A stretch of DNA of 64,000 nt from Scytonema millei VB511283 (GCF_000817735.3 NZ_JTJC03000001.1:567710-631709); one strand, 5' to 3'. Counted from the stretch's first letter, positions 10,884-20,694 are shown. The notes: generated from the sequence alone by a model not told the origin. Translations and numbers: made by a program.

Positions 10884-11107
10884 TAAACAGCAACCTCTGC
10901 CTCAGTAACAAAAATTTCTACAGGAGCATCGTCTAGCATTGTCTCGCCAAAAATTTCAATATAACAAGTAATAGCTGACTTCACATCTGCTAAAGCTTCT
11001 TCATAAGTCTCTCCTTGTCCAACAATTGCACCTACAATCCCGATAGGATAGGCAACATACCCGTCAGAATGTTTTTCAATGACGATTTTAAACTGTTTTG
11101 CTGTCAT
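10883..11107 (-). CDS. hicB: HicB-family antitoxin
   Basis: This gene encodes 74 aa, ATG at 11107. It shows the partial RNase H fold of HicB: FKIVIEKHSDGYVAYPIGIVGAIVGQGETYEEALADVKSAI, with the G(Q/E)T-EEA motif. It binds and blocks HicA. The protein is short and has no C-terminal ribbon-helix-helix or HTH domain, so DNA autoregulation by this protein alone is doubtful. It directly precedes hicA. Confidence 0.88.
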   Translation of the reverse strand: MTAKQFKIVIEKHSDGYVAYPIGIVGAIVGQGETYEEALADVKSAITCYIEIFGETMLDDAPVEIFVTEAEVAV

Positions 11108-11128
11108 CTGTTTAGTGTTTCCCTACTG

Positions 11129-11806
11129 CTATAATTTTTTCCAAACTATTGAATAACGCCAGAATAAGTGGATTTTAACATTTGCTCCCGTTAGCAAATT
11201 TTTATAAATATATTGTACTTGCGATTGCGTCAAATATTTATCTGTACGAAGATGCTCTCTCCAAGCTTCTACAGTTTCTCTTGTCGGTCTAAAGCCTCTG
11301 TTTCTGCATATCTGAAATAGCCAGTTAAGGGGAATGGCGATCGCATTATTTACAATACCTTGTATACCTTCATTCTCTAACAAATCTAAAACAATTAACT
11401 TTCCACCAGGTTTTAAAGCTATCTCCAGATTTGGCAGTAATCTTTCTAGTGGTAGATGGTGAAAAGTTGCTATGGAAACAATTGCATCAAACTGACTGAC
11501 TGGAAATCTCCATTTCAAAATATCGGCTACCTGAAAATTTATATTTGCATAATCTTGAGATTGTTGTTTTGCAATTTCTATCATTTTAGGAGATAGATCG
11601 ATAGCAGTAACTCTATCAGCACGTTGAGCTAAAAGACGAGATAATTTACCGGTACCGCAGCCAATTTCAAGAATATTGTCACAATGCAATGTTAATTGTT
11701 TTAACAAAAATCGGTGATAGTGGCTATTGTGATTCCACATCGGCTGCTCAAGCAACGCAATTCGGTCAAAGTCTTTCTGAATCTTTTGATTCATTGTTTC
11801 ACTCAT
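11129..11806 (-). CDS. class I SAM-dependent methyltransferase
   Basis: This gene encodes 225 aa, ATG at 11806. The Rossmann SAM site is clear: NILEIGCGTGKLSRLLA (motif I), VTAIDLSPKMIEIA (acidic end of strand 2), NINFQVADIL and FDAIVSIATFHHLP. The C-terminal half includes GGKLIVLDLLENEGI. Substrate is unknown. It follows bioD on the same strand by 48 bp, which raises the question of BioC, but the insertion and length pattern do not clearly match BioC (malonyl-ACP methyltransferase), so I leave it generic. Upstream of hicB by 21 bp on the same strand. Confidence 0.85.
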   Translation of the reverse strand: MSETMNQKIQKDFDRIALLEQPMWNHNSHYHRFLLKQLTLHCDNILEIGCGTGKLSRLLAQRADRVTAIDLSPKMIEIAKQQSQDYANINFQVADILKWRFPVSQFDAIVSIATFHHLPLERLLPNLEIALKPGGKLIVLDLLENEGIQGIVNNAIAIPLNWLFQICRNRGFRPTRETVEAWREHLRTDKYLTQSQVQYIYKNLLTGANVKIHLFWRYSIVWKKL

Positions 11807-11854
11807 ATTTTTTACCTAGATTTGAGCAATAAAACTCAAATTGCCAACTACCAA

Positions 11855-12547
11855 TTACCTATTACTAATTACTAAAGACATCAACCTTTCCAAATCCAAA
11901 TCCGAGGCTATTTGAGCTAATTTATTTAAATCTTTCGGATCTTCTAAATAAGGTAAACAACCCAATATAGGAATATTTGTCAGAGATTGAATTAAATCAG
12001 TTGGTGCCAATTCAGCAATTTCTATCTCAGAACGAGGCTGGGTACAATTAAGCACAATGCCGCGCAAATCGATCCGAGATAATTTTGCTAGGGCAACATT
12101 TGCCACAGATTGAGCGATCGCCCCCAATTTTACCGGAACCACTAATACCGTTGGCAAGCGCCAGGAAGCAGCTAAATCAGCAACGGTTAACTCCTGGGTT
12201 ACAGGCGTACCTAAACCGCCTAAAGCTTCGACAATCACCCAATCCTTTCTTGCTTGCAGGCTTTGTAAGGCTTGCCAAACAATCCCCAAGTCGATTTGTC
12301 TTCCCTCTTTCGCGGCGGCTACAGGCGGGGCGAGGGGTGCGTCAAAATAGAGCGGGGCAATTTCTTGGGGTGATTGGTCGAGGGAGAATAGATTAGTATA
12401 CAACTCGCGATCGCCCACTCCTGCTTGCATCAACTTCATCACACCCACAGCACGCTGAGGTTGATATTTCTGCCCATAAGCAGTCAAAGCCGTAGTCAGA
12501 ACTGTTTTGCCAACTTCCGTATCAGTTCCCGCGATCAGAATTATCAT
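11855..12547 (-). CDS. bioD: dethiobiotin synthetase
   Basis: This gene encodes 230 aa, ATG at 12547. It opens with the P-loop [17 protein letters not shown] typical of BioD, then [10 protein letters not shown] and the [14 protein letters not shown] stretch. The usual BioD signature has EGAGG at this place, and here it reads EALGG. The enzyme closes the ureido ring of dethiobiotin using ATP and CO2. Other bio genes are not in the window. A 7-bp ATTTTAG array lies directly upstream. Confidence 0.93.
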   Translation of the reverse strand: MIILIAGTDTEVGKTVLTTALTAYGQKYQPQRAVGVMKLMQAGVGDRELYTNLFSLDQSPQEIAPLYFDAPLAPPVAAAKEGRQIDLGIVWQALQSLQARKDWVIVEALGGLGTPVTQELTVADLAASWRLPTVLVVPVKLGAIAQSVANVALAKLSRIDLRGIVLNCTQPRSEIEIAELAPTDLIQSLTNIPILGCLPYLEDPKDLNKLAQIASDLDLERLMSLVISNR

Positions 12548-12552
12548 CGTAA

Positions 12553-12580
12553 ATTTTAGATTTTAGATTTTAGATTTTAG
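12553..12580. repeat. ATTTTAG x4 array
   Basis: Four exact copies of the 7-mer ATTTTAG stand immediately upstream of bioD. The remainder of the gap to the kinase gene (to 12761) holds CTGACAA and CTGATAA 7-mer runs and no gene. Confidence 0.85.
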
Positions 12581-12761
12581 AGACATTCTGTGTAACATCT
12601 CTACATTCCTACGTTACCAGGCTCAGCACTTTGGATAATTGACAGGTAACAAGTCGCTTTATCTAAGCGCAATATCTTGCTTCTCTACACTGACAACTGA
12701 CAACTTTGTACAGACATTACATGTAACGTCTCTACACTGATAACTGACAACTGATAACTGA

Positions 12762-14651
12762 CTACTTATACACCCCCACATTCACCCCAAACTCAACCTC
12801 ATTATTAGCCAGTGGCACGACATCTATCTGATATTGTCCGCTACGCTTGACTCGTCCTTGCCAGTGAAATTCATTTTTTCCCTTCAATACATTGCCATTG
12901 GGATCGCGCACATCTAAAGTTACCGCTCCTCGCGTCACAATCACCGATAACTGCTGTCCTTCTTCCAGATCGACCAGATAGCGCTGAATTTGCCGCCTGC
13001 TGGTACGACCTGACACCTGCGTTCTACTCTGTCCCTCGGCAAAGTTAATTGTTTCTGTTTCAGCCGTAGGAACTTCTACCGCAGGACTAGCCGGAGATGA
13101 GGTAGGTAGTGATGGTGTGGGTGCAGGTTTGTTTAAGCTTTCCAGACTTAAATTCAGTTGGTATTGACTTTCATCAACACCAGGCGCGGGAGTCAGTTGA
13201 ACCGTGTAGATCCCGGTTGATGGTAGCGTACCTTGATAGCTTGTCACCTGGCTGGCATCGGCGATCGCTTGTTTATCTGGACCTAATACTGTAAGTAACG
13301 CCCCTTCCTGTGCCAATGTAGCACTCAGTTGTTGCCCTCGTTCGGCAACAAACGTGTAGTTAACCGTAACGTTAGCTCTCAGGCTACCTGTAACGTCGCT
13401 GCTGCTACCAGGAACTAAATTGAGTGCCTGACTGTATACAACTGGCGATTGGTCGAGTGTGGGTGTTGGCGTAGCAAAGGGAGTAGGAGAATCGGGTGTG
13501 GGTGTCGGTTGGGCGCTGGGAACGACTGGCGAAGGAAAATTCTGCGGTGTGGGGGGTTGCGATCGCTCAGTATTGCGACCGAGCATAGCAGACATAATCG
13601 CCCAACCGCCAATTCCTGCTAAGACAGCGACGAGCATTAAGACTGGAACGATTAACCAAGTTTGACTCCAGCGGTTTTTAGAGGTGGTAATCACTGGATC
13701 GGGTTTGGTGAAGGATGCAACCAGGTCGGGATTGCTAGCAACAGCCAAAGTTTGTACTGTTGAAATCGGTGCGGCAGGTGACTGAGCAATTTGGGGTTCG
13801 ATCGCTTGCAGTGCTTTGGCGACTTCGGCTACATTTTGGTAGCGATCGTTTGGTTTGTAACTTAACATTCGGTTTAAGATCTGAGCAAATCCAGGCGTGA
13901 CTGTTGCCCATCGCTGCCAGTGCCAGACTAACGTGAGATCGTCAAACAATTCCTGTGGCTCTCGACCTGTCAGCAATACGACTACGGTTACGGCTAAGGC
14001 ATAAAGATCGCTGCTGGGATAAGCTCTGCCAGTTTGAATTTGTTCGCTGGGAGCATAACCTAGTTTTCCTACTGTGGTTGCTTGAGCTGGAGTACTACTG
14101 GAGGACTGAAAGCGGGTCGCTAGCTCTTTAACGACACCAAAATCAATTAAAACGGGTTTAGCATCACTTTCCCGCAAAATAATATTATCTGGAGAAATAT
14201 CGCGATGGATAATACCACGCGCGTGAATGTGGGCGAGAACGGGTAGTAGTTGTTTGAGTAGATGGAAAACCTCTGCTTCGGAAAAAGTTTGCCCCTTTGC
14301 CTGATATTCATCCAATAGCGTTCTGTAGGTTTTCCCAGCCACATAATCCTGCACCAAAAATAAACGCCGATCTTCTTCAAAAGTGGCGCGAAACTGTGGG
14401 ACTTGCGGATGTTGAATTTGATAGAGAATTGCTGCTTCACGCTGAAAGAGTTGCTGGGACTTTTCTAAGGCATAATTGTCCGCCTGCGCTGGAATTAATT
14501 CTTTTAAAGCGCACAACTCGTTAAATCGCCCGAGATCTTCTGCCAAATAGGTTCGTCCAAACCCCCCCTGACCTAGAACCCGATCGACACGATAGCGATT
14601 TTGCAGAACAGTACCAAGCTGAAGCGGAGGTTGTAGGGGAGGTTGATTCAT
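12762..14651 (-). CDS. membrane-anchored Ser/Thr protein kinase with C-terminal extracytoplasmic domains
   Basis: This gene encodes 629 aa, ATG at 14651. Residues 17-290 are a Hanks-type kinase: Gly-rich loop LGQGGFGRTY, K50 (CALKEL), catalytic loop HRDISPDNI with D151, and DFG at 170-172. A membrane helix lies at about 333-356. A Pro/Thr/Ser-rich linker (370-410) follows, then two beta-rich repeats (about 410-505 and 530-629), each with a G-QLS--V pattern like prepeptidase C-terminal (PPC) domains. The kinase is cytoplasmic and the C-terminus should lie outside, as a sensor. The HRDISPDN reading is typical of cyanobacterial kinases (usual HRDLKPxN). It stands alone in its transcription unit. 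Confidence 0.92.
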   Translation of the reverse strand: MNQPPLQPPLQLGTVLQNRYRVDRVLGQGGFGRTYLAEDLGRFNELCALKELIPAQADNYALEKSQQLFQREAAILYQIQHPQVPQFRATFEEDRRLFLVQDYVAGKTYRTLLDEYQAKGQTFSEAEVFHLLKQLLPVLAHIHARGIIHRDISPDNIILRESDAKPVLIDFGVVKELATRFQSSSSTPAQATTVGKLGYAPSEQIQTGRAYPSSDLYALAVTVVVLLTGREPQELFDDLTLVWHWQRWATVTPGFAQILNRMLSYKPNDRYQNVAEVAKALQAIEPQIAQSPAAPISTVQTLAVASNPDLVASFTKPDPVITTSKNRWSQTWLIVPVLMLVAVLAGIGGWAIMSAMLGRNTERSQPPTPQNFPSPVVPSAQPTPTPDSPTPFATPTPTLDQSPVVYSQALNLVPGSSSDVTGSLRANVTVNYTFVAERGQQLSATLAQEGALLTVLGPDKQAIADASQVTSYQGTLPSTGIYTVQLTPAPGVDESQYQLNLSLESLNKPAPTPSLPTSSPASPAVEVPTAETETINFAEGQSRTQVSGRTSRRQIQRYLVDLEEGQQLSVIVTRGAVTLDVRDPNGNVLKGKNEFHWQGRVKRSGQYQIDVVPLANNEVEFGVNVGVYK

Positions 14652-15092
14652 AGTCTCAAGCAGGATGTCTAAAGGCAGGAATTTGATTTTGGGTTAGCAA
14701 GCGAAGGTTTTCTGCATCGATTTTGCCATTTGATTAACTATATCTGCTGCTTCTACATGGAAGGATTGCCGACTTCTCTCCTGTTATAGCTACTACCATC
14801 TCATTTTTGACACATAACATATTGACGCATAGCACATATAAATAGGTTTCTCGGCTGGGCAGAGCTATGTGCGGAGAATCTAAGTAGTTCTACTCAAGGT
14901 TTAGCGGTAAGTTTATCCGATCGCAATAACAGCGATCGCAGTCTTCTCAAGATTTCACTAAATTCGATCGAAAAATTGTTAAATTTTTAACTAATTTCAT
15001 ATATGCTTAATAATTAAATTTCCAGAAACTTTTCTAGGAAACACCCGATTCTCAAATGATAAGATGGAAGCGATCGCGCTTCGAGGATTACC
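14652..15092. other. divergent intergenic region, kinase / prs
   Basis: AT-rich gap between two divergent genes. It has HIP1-like sites around 14934 and 15070, and AT-rich blocks at 14960-15020 that could hold a prs promoter. The GAGG before the prs GTG is at 15083-15086. I see no RNA gene or repeat family member. Confidence 0.6.
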
Positions 15093-16085
15093 GTGCTACG
15101 ATCGGCAACTTTGAAATTGCAACCTGCTCCGATCGCAGTTGCAGATAACAACCGACTGAGATTATTTTCTGGCTCTGCCAACGTACCTTTAGCCCAGGAA
15201 GTTGCTCGTTACCTGGGCATGGATTTGGGTCCGATGATTCGCAAGCGATTTGCTGACGGCGAATTGTATATCCAAATTCAAGAATCGATTCGCGGTTGCG
15301 ATGTTTATTTATTGCAACCAACTTGCAATCCCGTCAACGATCACTTCATGGAATTAGCAATCATGATTGATGCCTGTCGGCGAGCATCGGCAAGGCAAAT
15401 TACAGCGGTACTGCCTTATTATGGCTATGCCAGGGCAGACCGCAAAACGGCAGGGCGGGAATCAATTACGGCGAAGTTAGTAGCTAACTTAATCACCGAA
15501 GCGGGAGCCAGCCGAGTTCTGGCAATGGATTTACATTCAGCACAGATCCAAGGATATTTTGATATTCCTTTCGATCACGTTTATGGCTCTCCCGTAATTA
15601 TTGATTATTTAGCAAGCAAGCAACTAACTGATATCGTGGTTGTTTCCCCAGATGTTGGGGGTGTGGCAAGGGCGCGGGCATTTGCCAAAAAACTCGACGA
15701 CGCACCGCTGGCGATTATTGACAAACGCCGTCAGGCTCATAATGTCGCTGAGGTATTGAATGTGATTGGTGATGTCGCTGGTAAAACAGCCGTGCTAGTC
15801 GATGACATGATCGATACTGGCGGGACGATCTCGGAAGGAGCGCGGTTACTGCGCCAAGAAGGGGCGCGTCAGGTGTATGCTTGTGCTACCCATGCAGTGT
15901 TTTCACCTCCGGCGGTTGAACGGTTGTCTAGCGGATTGTTTGAAGAGGTGATCGTCACGAATACGATTCCCATTCCTCAAGAAGCGCGTTTTCAACAATT
16001 AACTGTGCTTTGCGTAGCTAATTTGTTAGGAGAAACTATCTGGCGGATTCACGAAGATAGTTCTGTGAGTAGTATGTTTCGCTAA
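15093..16085 (+). CDS. prs: ribose-phosphate pyrophosphokinase
   Basis: This gene encodes 330 aa from a GTG at 15093, six bases after GAGG. Family features appear in order: LFSGSANVPLAQEVARYLG, the flexible-loop region YYGYARADRKTAGRE, DLHSAQIQGYF, and the PRPP-binding loop VLVDDMIDTGGTI near residue 240. It makes PRPP from ribose 5-phosphate and ATP for nucleotides, His and Trp. Length and motifs match class I bacterial PRPP synthetase. It forms a single-gene unit closed by a strong terminator at 16138. Confidence 0.97.
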   Translation: MLRSATLKLQPAPIAVADNNRLRLFSGSANVPLAQEVARYLGMDLGPMIRKRFADGELYIQIQESIRGCDVYLLQPTCNPVNDHFMELAIMIDACRRASARQITAVLPYYGYARADRKTAGRESITAKLVANLITEAGASRVLAMDLHSAQIQGYFDIPFDHVYGSPVIIDYLASKQLTDIVVVSPDVGGVARARAFAKKLDDAPLAIIDKRRQAHNVAEVLNVIGDVAGKTAVLVDDMIDTGGTISEGARLLRQEGARQVYACATHAVFSPPAVERLSSGLFEEVIVTNTIPIPQEARFQQLTVLCVANLLGETIWRIHEDSSVSSMFR

Positions 16086-16137
16086 TTGCTAATTAAGTCC
16101 TCATTTCGGCGTTATTTGCAAGCACATTTTTATAGAT

Positions 16138-16167
16138 AAAACCTGCCAGTGCGGGTTTTATTTTTTT
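16138..16167 (+). terminator. rho-independent terminator after prs
   Basis: AAAACCTGC pairs with GCGGGTTTT (one G-T pair) around a CAGT loop, followed by A and seven T. It lies 53 bp after the prs stop. Confidence 0.9.
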
Positions 16168-16202
16168 GTATTTGTATATCCGTTACGCCAGGATTAACGA
16201 TG

Positions 16203-16264
16203 TGTAGGGGTGGGTTTACTAAAAAACCTAACTCCTCAACCAAGATCTTCATAAACCCGCCCTA
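16203..16264. repeat. GGGTGGGTTTA inverted-repeat element
   Basis: Ends TGTAGGGGTGGGTTTA and TAAACCCGCCCTA are inverted around a 33-bp centre. Member of the element family seen also at 7680, 19832, 25276, 28716 and 34137. Confidence 0.75.
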
Positions 16265-16447
16265 ATGAGATATTGGCAAAATACAAAAAATTATTTCCCA
16301 AGCAGTATCATTTCGTTAAAATTACGCCGCAGAAGATACCCTCAACCCCCCTTAAAAAGGAGGGCTATATAATCGGTAGCACTCGAAAAGATTTTCAGAG
16401 CAAAATTCTAGTATTTTATTATTTGTGTCACAATTGAGGATAAAGCA

Positions 16448-16639
16448 ATTTCTCCAACTAACGAACAAGCCCAAGCCTGTCTGCGTGTCTGCCAGATGTT
16501 GTCTAACTTATACAAAGATATTCATCTACTCCGTTTTGATGATAAAACTGGAGATATTTATATTCTAGCTGGTGAAAATCTTCAAATTATCGTACTCCCT
16601 AACGAACCTTGGAGGTTTGTGGATGAAACCGAACTTTGA
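16448..16639 (+). CDS. DUF6888-like small protein, ATT start
   Basis: This 63-aa protein was not found by simple ATG scanning. The frame reads ISPTNEQAQACLRVCQMLSN and continues with YKDIHLLRFDDKTGDIYILAG, then a LPNEPWRF end. I recall this as the cyanobacterial DUF6888 family, which is normally encoded just before DUF6887. After the upstream TAG stop there is no ATG, GTG or TTG before the conserved part. An ATT at 16448 stands eight bases after TTGAGG, a good ribosome site, so an ATT start is likely; the alternative is a decayed start. The 3' end overlaps the next gene by 17 bp. Function unknown. Confidence 0.65.
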   Translation: MSPTNEQAQACLRVCQMLSNLYKDIHLLRFDDKTGDIYILAGENLQIIVLPNEPWRFVDETEL

Positions 16640-16856
16640 GCAGATGAGCGTGCCGGAACTAAGGGCGTATGTATTACAACATAAAGATGATATAGAGGCA
16701 ATTCGTGCTTTATTTCATCATCCTAGTCTTAAATGGCAAAGTATGCCTCCTCTTGTAGACCAAGGCGGTTTACCAATAGAAGAAAATATTCGGACTGCTG
16801 AAGAAGCAATTAAACAAAGAATCGAACAAGCAAAACGAAAACAGGAAGAGAATTAA
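16623..16856 (+). CDS. DUF6887-like small protein
   Basis: This gene encodes 77 aa, ATG at 16623, with GGAGG at 16610-16614. The longer reading from 16572 lacks a ribosome site. The sequence MKPNFEQMSVPELRAYVLQH, then IRALFHHPSLKW, a Pro-rich middle and a charged C-terminal helix (AEEAIKQRIEQAKRKQ) match what I recall as DUF6887, found next to DUF6888 in many cyanobacteria. The two overlap by 17 bp and look translationally coupled. Small paired genes of this kind can be toxin-antitoxin modules, but I have no direct evidence. Confidence 0.7.
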   Translation: MKPNFEQMSVPELRAYVLQHKDDIEAIRALFHHPSLKWQSMPPLVDQGGLPIEENIRTAEEAIKQRIEQAKRKQEEN

Positions 16857-16866
16857 ACTTGAAAGT

Positions 16867-17298
16867 TTATGACAGATACTTGAAAAATTGCTCTGGCACA
16901 AGTCTTAATTCTCCCGATTTAAACCGATCGCATTCTACCCAAAGCGCGCGTTTTTTGCGTTTTTTCTCCATAAAGGTTATTTCGTCTATTTGATAAAACT
17001 TTGGATCGACGAAATCGCATTCATAAACAAATAAAATTTCATGACCTGGTTGTCCGTTAAAAGTAAATAAGTTTTCTTGACAATCGAGGTATTTTATATT
17101 TTTAATTTCTGCTTGAAGTTCCTCTTGAAATTCTCGTTGTAAAGCTTCAAGACTTGTCTCTCCAAACTCTACGCCACCACCCAAGGCGCGATAAAAAGTT
17201 TGTTGTTTTACCGGATCGTAACCTTCAGAAATAAAAACGCGATCGCCCTGACGGACAATTCCCAAAGCTAAAACTCGGATTTCTCCTGGTTTATGCAT
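16867..17298 (-). CDS. Nudix hydrolase
   Basis: This gene encodes 143 aa, ATG at 17298. The Nudix box is complete, starting GGGVEFGETSLEALQREF and continuing with QEEL, matching GX5EX7REUXEEXGU except for the last glycine, which is an alanine here. It hydrolyses a nucleoside diphosphate linked to another group; the substrate cannot be read from sequence. The start leads into IRVLALGIVRQGDRVFISEG, the first strands of the fold. It is a single gene, convergent with the DUF6887 gene 10 bp away. Confidence 0.9.
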   Translation of the reverse strand: MHKPGEIRVLALGIVRQGDRVFISEGYDPVKQQTFYRALGGGVEFGETSLEALQREFQEELQAEIKNIKYLDCQENLFTFNGQPGHEILFVYECDFVDPKFYQIDEITFMEKKRKKRALWVECDRFKSGELRLVPEQFFKYLS

Positions 17299-17408
17299 AT
17301 TAAGTAAGTCAAAAGTTAAAAGCTAAAAATCAAAATTGTAAGCTTCACGCTTACTAGGATGTTTTAATTTGGGGCATTATGTAAACTAAACGTGAAACAG
17401 ATTAATTG

Positions 17409-17867
17409 CTAATTACCATCGTAAATAAATCTAGAACGATCTTCGTCATTGTCTTCTACAGTCCAATCGTCATTTTCGCCACCAATATACAGCCGTTCGA
17501 TCCTGACATATTCCTGACTCAATTGCCGGAGAGAATTAATCAGAATATCGATCGCGATCGCGTCGCTCGTACCTAGATCGAACCAGCAGCGCGCCCAAGT
17601 TCCCTGATACTCAAATTCACCCATGTTGTGCATCAGCGCCATCATGCTATCATCAGCCTGGTGCGTGTCATACTCCATGTAGCTAAGATCTAATCCTTCT
17701 TCTTGAACTTGCAAATTTTCGGCATTGAACCCACCTAATTTTCCTAGATAAAACCAGGACTGAAATACCTCCTCAACATACTGCTTTTCCATTGGGGCAG
17801 GTACGTTGCTAAACTCGATCCAAAACCAGACATCAAAGGGATTAAATTCGCGAAATTGAACTTGCAT
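17409..17867 (-). CDS. DUF3531 family protein
   Basis: This gene encodes 152 aa from the ATG at 17867. A longer frame to 17972 is translated from a GGGTAAT repeat array and is not credible. The body MQVQFREFNPFDVWFWIEFS and the region LDLSYMEYDTHQADDSMMAL, ending acidic (DNDEDRSRFIYDGN), match DUF3531, a family conserved across cyanobacteria and plastids. Function unknown, soluble. It lies downstream of the TPR gene on the same strand, 129 bp away. Confidence 0.8.
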   Translation of the reverse strand: MQVQFREFNPFDVWFWIEFSNVPAPMEKQYVEEVFQSWFYLGKLGGFNAENLQVQEEGLDLSYMEYDTHQADDSMMALMHNMGEFEYQGTWARCWFDLGTSDAIAIDILINSLRQLSQEYVRIERLYIGGENDDWTVEDNDEDRSRFIYDGN

Positions 17868-17874
17868 TTTGATT

Positions 17875-17909
17875 GGGTAATGGGTAATGGTTAATGGGTA
17901 ATGGGTAAT
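17875..17909. repeat. GGGTAAT x5 array
   Basis: Five 7-mers (four exact GGGTAAT, one GGTTAAT) directly upstream of the DUF3531 start codon. Confidence 0.85.
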
Positions 17910-17996
17910 GAGGCAAAGAGCTAGAAAAGCGGTTAGGAATAAGAACTGATTTCTAACACTAACAACCACCAACTACCAACTACCAATTACCATTAT

Positions 17997-18902
17997 CTAT
18001 TTTTGCTGCGCTACTACACTTAGCCGTTGAGCTGCCTTGCGTCTCTCTCGCTCGATTTGCTTAACTAAGTCGGGTGGGAGTTGGGCTTTTTTGGCGATCG
18101 CTAAATCGAAATTCTTCACCGATTCCTGTAACATGGCTGCGCTCTTTTGCTGATTGCCGTAGGTCGAGAGAATTTGTCCTTTAAGATAATACAACTCTGG
18201 GTTACCATTACTCGCTTTCATCGCTCTATCCACAGCTTCTATGGCTTGGGGAAATTTTTTCAAATCTCGATAGCCAACCGCTACACCCCTTTCCGATAAA
18301 TACTTAGGTCCTGCAAACCTTTGCAAGCGCCCAATTGCTTGTTCTGGGTTGGAAAAGGGCAGATTGACCGATACCATTAAGTCCATGTATCCCCGCAGCA
18401 AGTTTAATTCGGGGTCTGTAGAGGAGATCGCTTCAGCTTTGTCCATGTACTCGTAGACTTGCCGTAACTCTGCTAAAGCTTGCGGCGTTCCCTTCACTGT
18501 TCCTTCTCGAAACAAAGCAGATGCACCCAATAAAAAATGACCGACTGCTGAGTATAAGTTACCGCGCAACGGGTCGGTTGATGTGAGTTGGCGAGCCGTG
18601 TCTAATGTCTTTTTGCCATAGTTGCCTAAAGAATTGTAGTCCTCGTTGAGGACGTAAGCAAGGGAAGCTCTCATGGCATAAGCTAAAGGCTCTTGCTGCT
18701 CGTTACCTGAAATTGCCTTGAGATAGCGATCTGCTGAAATGTAATCTCCCTGCTCGAACATGGCTTTAAAAGCGGCTTCAGTTTTTTCGCCAATCGGTCT
18801 TTGATTCGTAGCGCGAAAGGGATCTTGAGCCAGAGTCGGAGAAATGAGGTAAACAATCAGTGTAGTGGAAAGCGCGATCGCACCAAACATTTGCCTGATC
18901 AT
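17997..18902 (-). CDS. TPR-repeat exported protein (Sll0314-like)
   Basis: This gene encodes 301 aa from an ATG at 18902. A further ATG at 18890 is also possible. Upstream codons back to 18971 come from a GGGGAGAAGG repeat and are unlikely to be native. Residues 1-26 form a signal peptide (MIRQMFGAIALSTTLIVYLI, cleavage near TLAQ). The rest is helical with TPR-like pairs: SADRYLKAISG, NPEQAIGRLQRF, FPQAIEAVDRAMKASNGNPE and LYYLKGQILSTYGN. Probably periplasmic or lumenal and a scaffold for protein-protein contacts. Similar proteins are widespread in cyanobacteria without assigned function. Confidence 0.75.
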   Translation of the reverse strand: MIRQMFGAIALSTTLIVYLISPTLAQDPFRATNQRPIGEKTEAAFKAMFEQGDYISADRYLKAISGNEQQEPLAYAMRASLAYVLNEDYNSLGNYGKKTLDTARQLTSTDPLRGNLYSAVGHFLLGASALFREGTVKGTPQALAELRQVYEYMDKAEAISSTDPELNLLRGYMDLMVSVNLPFSNPEQAIGRLQRFAGPKYLSERGVAVGYRDLKKFPQAIEAVDRAMKASNGNPELYYLKGQILSTYGNQQKSAAMLQESVKNFDLAIAKKAQLPPDLVKQIERERRKAAQRLSVVAQQK

Positions 18903-19159
18903 AGGAGTTAGGGGTTGAGACAAGGAGGACAAGGGAGAGGGGGGAGACAAGGGAGAGGGGGGAGAAGTCACAAGTCGCTCTCTACTGATAACTGATAACT
19001 GATAACTGAATTAGACGAATCTTCGGTTGGGAAGTTGCAGCTTCCGAGCGGTATCGACATCTGTTTGTCAGAATACAGACAGAATTATACTTGGTATATT
19101 TAGCACTGTATATTTAGCGCTGCCGAATGTCCGTTAACGTTTGTTGGTATGTTTAGCTG

Positions 19160-19819
19160 ATGCTTTATCTGAAAAATCTGACTTATCACCCCCCAGCAAG
19201 TTCAACAGCTATTTTAAAATCGATTGACCTAGAGTTAGCACCCCAGCAGTTGGGATTGATTATTGGTCCTAGTGGTTCTGGCAAGAGTACGTTATTAGAA
19301 ATCTTATCGGGGTTGGTATCGCCAACTGCGGGTAACGTAAGTTGGGGGACGCAAGAATTACTACCAGAAAATTTACAAGAGTTGGCAGGATTGGTATTTC
19401 AGTTTCCAGAGCGTCATTTCTGCGGTGGTACAATTTTAGAAGAATTACGCTTGGGACATCCCGAATTAGGTTCGGAACGAGTCAAACAAGCTTTATCAGA
19501 TGTCGGTTTGGAGAATTTGCCTCTACACACACCACCGCAAGTTCTCAGCGGTGGACAGCAACGCCGCTTGGCTATGTCGGTTCAGTTGATTCGCAAACCC
19601 GCACTGCTTTTATTAGACGAGCCTACGGCTGGTTTAGATTGGTCAATGCGCAGGCAGCTAGTTCATTTATTATCCCAACTTAAGCAACAACGGACGCTGT
19701 TAGTTGTAACTCACGATGCAGGAGACTTATTAGCGATCGCCGATCGCTGTTGGTCAATTCAACATGGCAAGATTTATCCTACAGCACCGTTGGCGATCGA
19801 ACCGCATCAAGTAGTATAA
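19160..19819 (+). CDS. ABC transporter ATP-binding protein (EcfA/ABCI11-like)
   Basis: This gene encodes 219 aa, ATG at 19160. Walker A GPSGSGKST, Q-loop LVFQFPERHF, signature LSGGQQRR, Walker B LLLLDEPTAGLD and switch histidine VVTHD are all present. The FQFPERHF Q-loop is like the energy-coupling-factor ATPases and the plastid ABCI11 relatives. No membrane partner is next to it. Upstream is the divergent TPR gene and downstream rsmG, 116 bp away with a repeat element between. It probably energises a membrane protein encoded elsewhere. Confidence 0.88.
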   Translation: MLYLKNLTYHPPASSTAILKSIDLELAPQQLGLIIGPSGSGKSTLLEILSGLVSPTAGNVSWGTQELLPENLQELAGLVFQFPERHFCGGTILEELRLGHPELGSERVKQALSDVGLENLPLHTPPQVLSGGQQRRLAMSVQLIRKPALLLLDEPTAGLDWSMRRQLVHLLSQLKQQRTLLVVTHDAGDLLAIADRCWSIQHGKIYPTAPLAIEPHQVV

Positions 19820-19831
19820 GCGTAAGTCTAG

Positions 19832-19900
19832 GTAGGGGCGGGTTTTGACCGAAGATTTACAGATAAGGTAGTCAATTCATTTGCTAAACCCGCCCGTACA
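19832..19900. repeat. GGGCGGGTTTT inverted-repeat element
   Basis: GTAGGGGCGGGTTTTGAC at the left and TAAACCCGCCCGTACA at the right, with about 38 bp between. Same family as 25276 and 34137. Confidence 0.8.
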
Positions 19901-19935
19901 GAAGTCGGAATCAGCAGAAATAATTTAGATCTTTT

Positions 19936-20694
<759 letters not shown>

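Larger units (their letters stand above)
16086..16447. other. intergenic region after prs
   Basis: Holds the prs terminator (16138-16167), one GGGTGGGTTT inverted-repeat element (16203-16264), a purine/pyrimidine-rich stretch near 16340-16370, and the leader of the DUF6888 gene with TTGAGG at 16434-16439. No further gene is seen. Confidence 0.7.

Noticed and set aside
11129-11806. Assignment of the methyltransferase next to bioD as BioC
   Set aside because: Proximity to bioD is the only support. The sequence after motif I does not clearly follow BioC, so the general call was kept.
10554-12761. bioD, methyltransferase and hicAB as one functional module
   Set aside because: They share a strand with short gaps, but hicAB is a self-contained pair and repeats separate the upstream kinase. 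No common function is supported.
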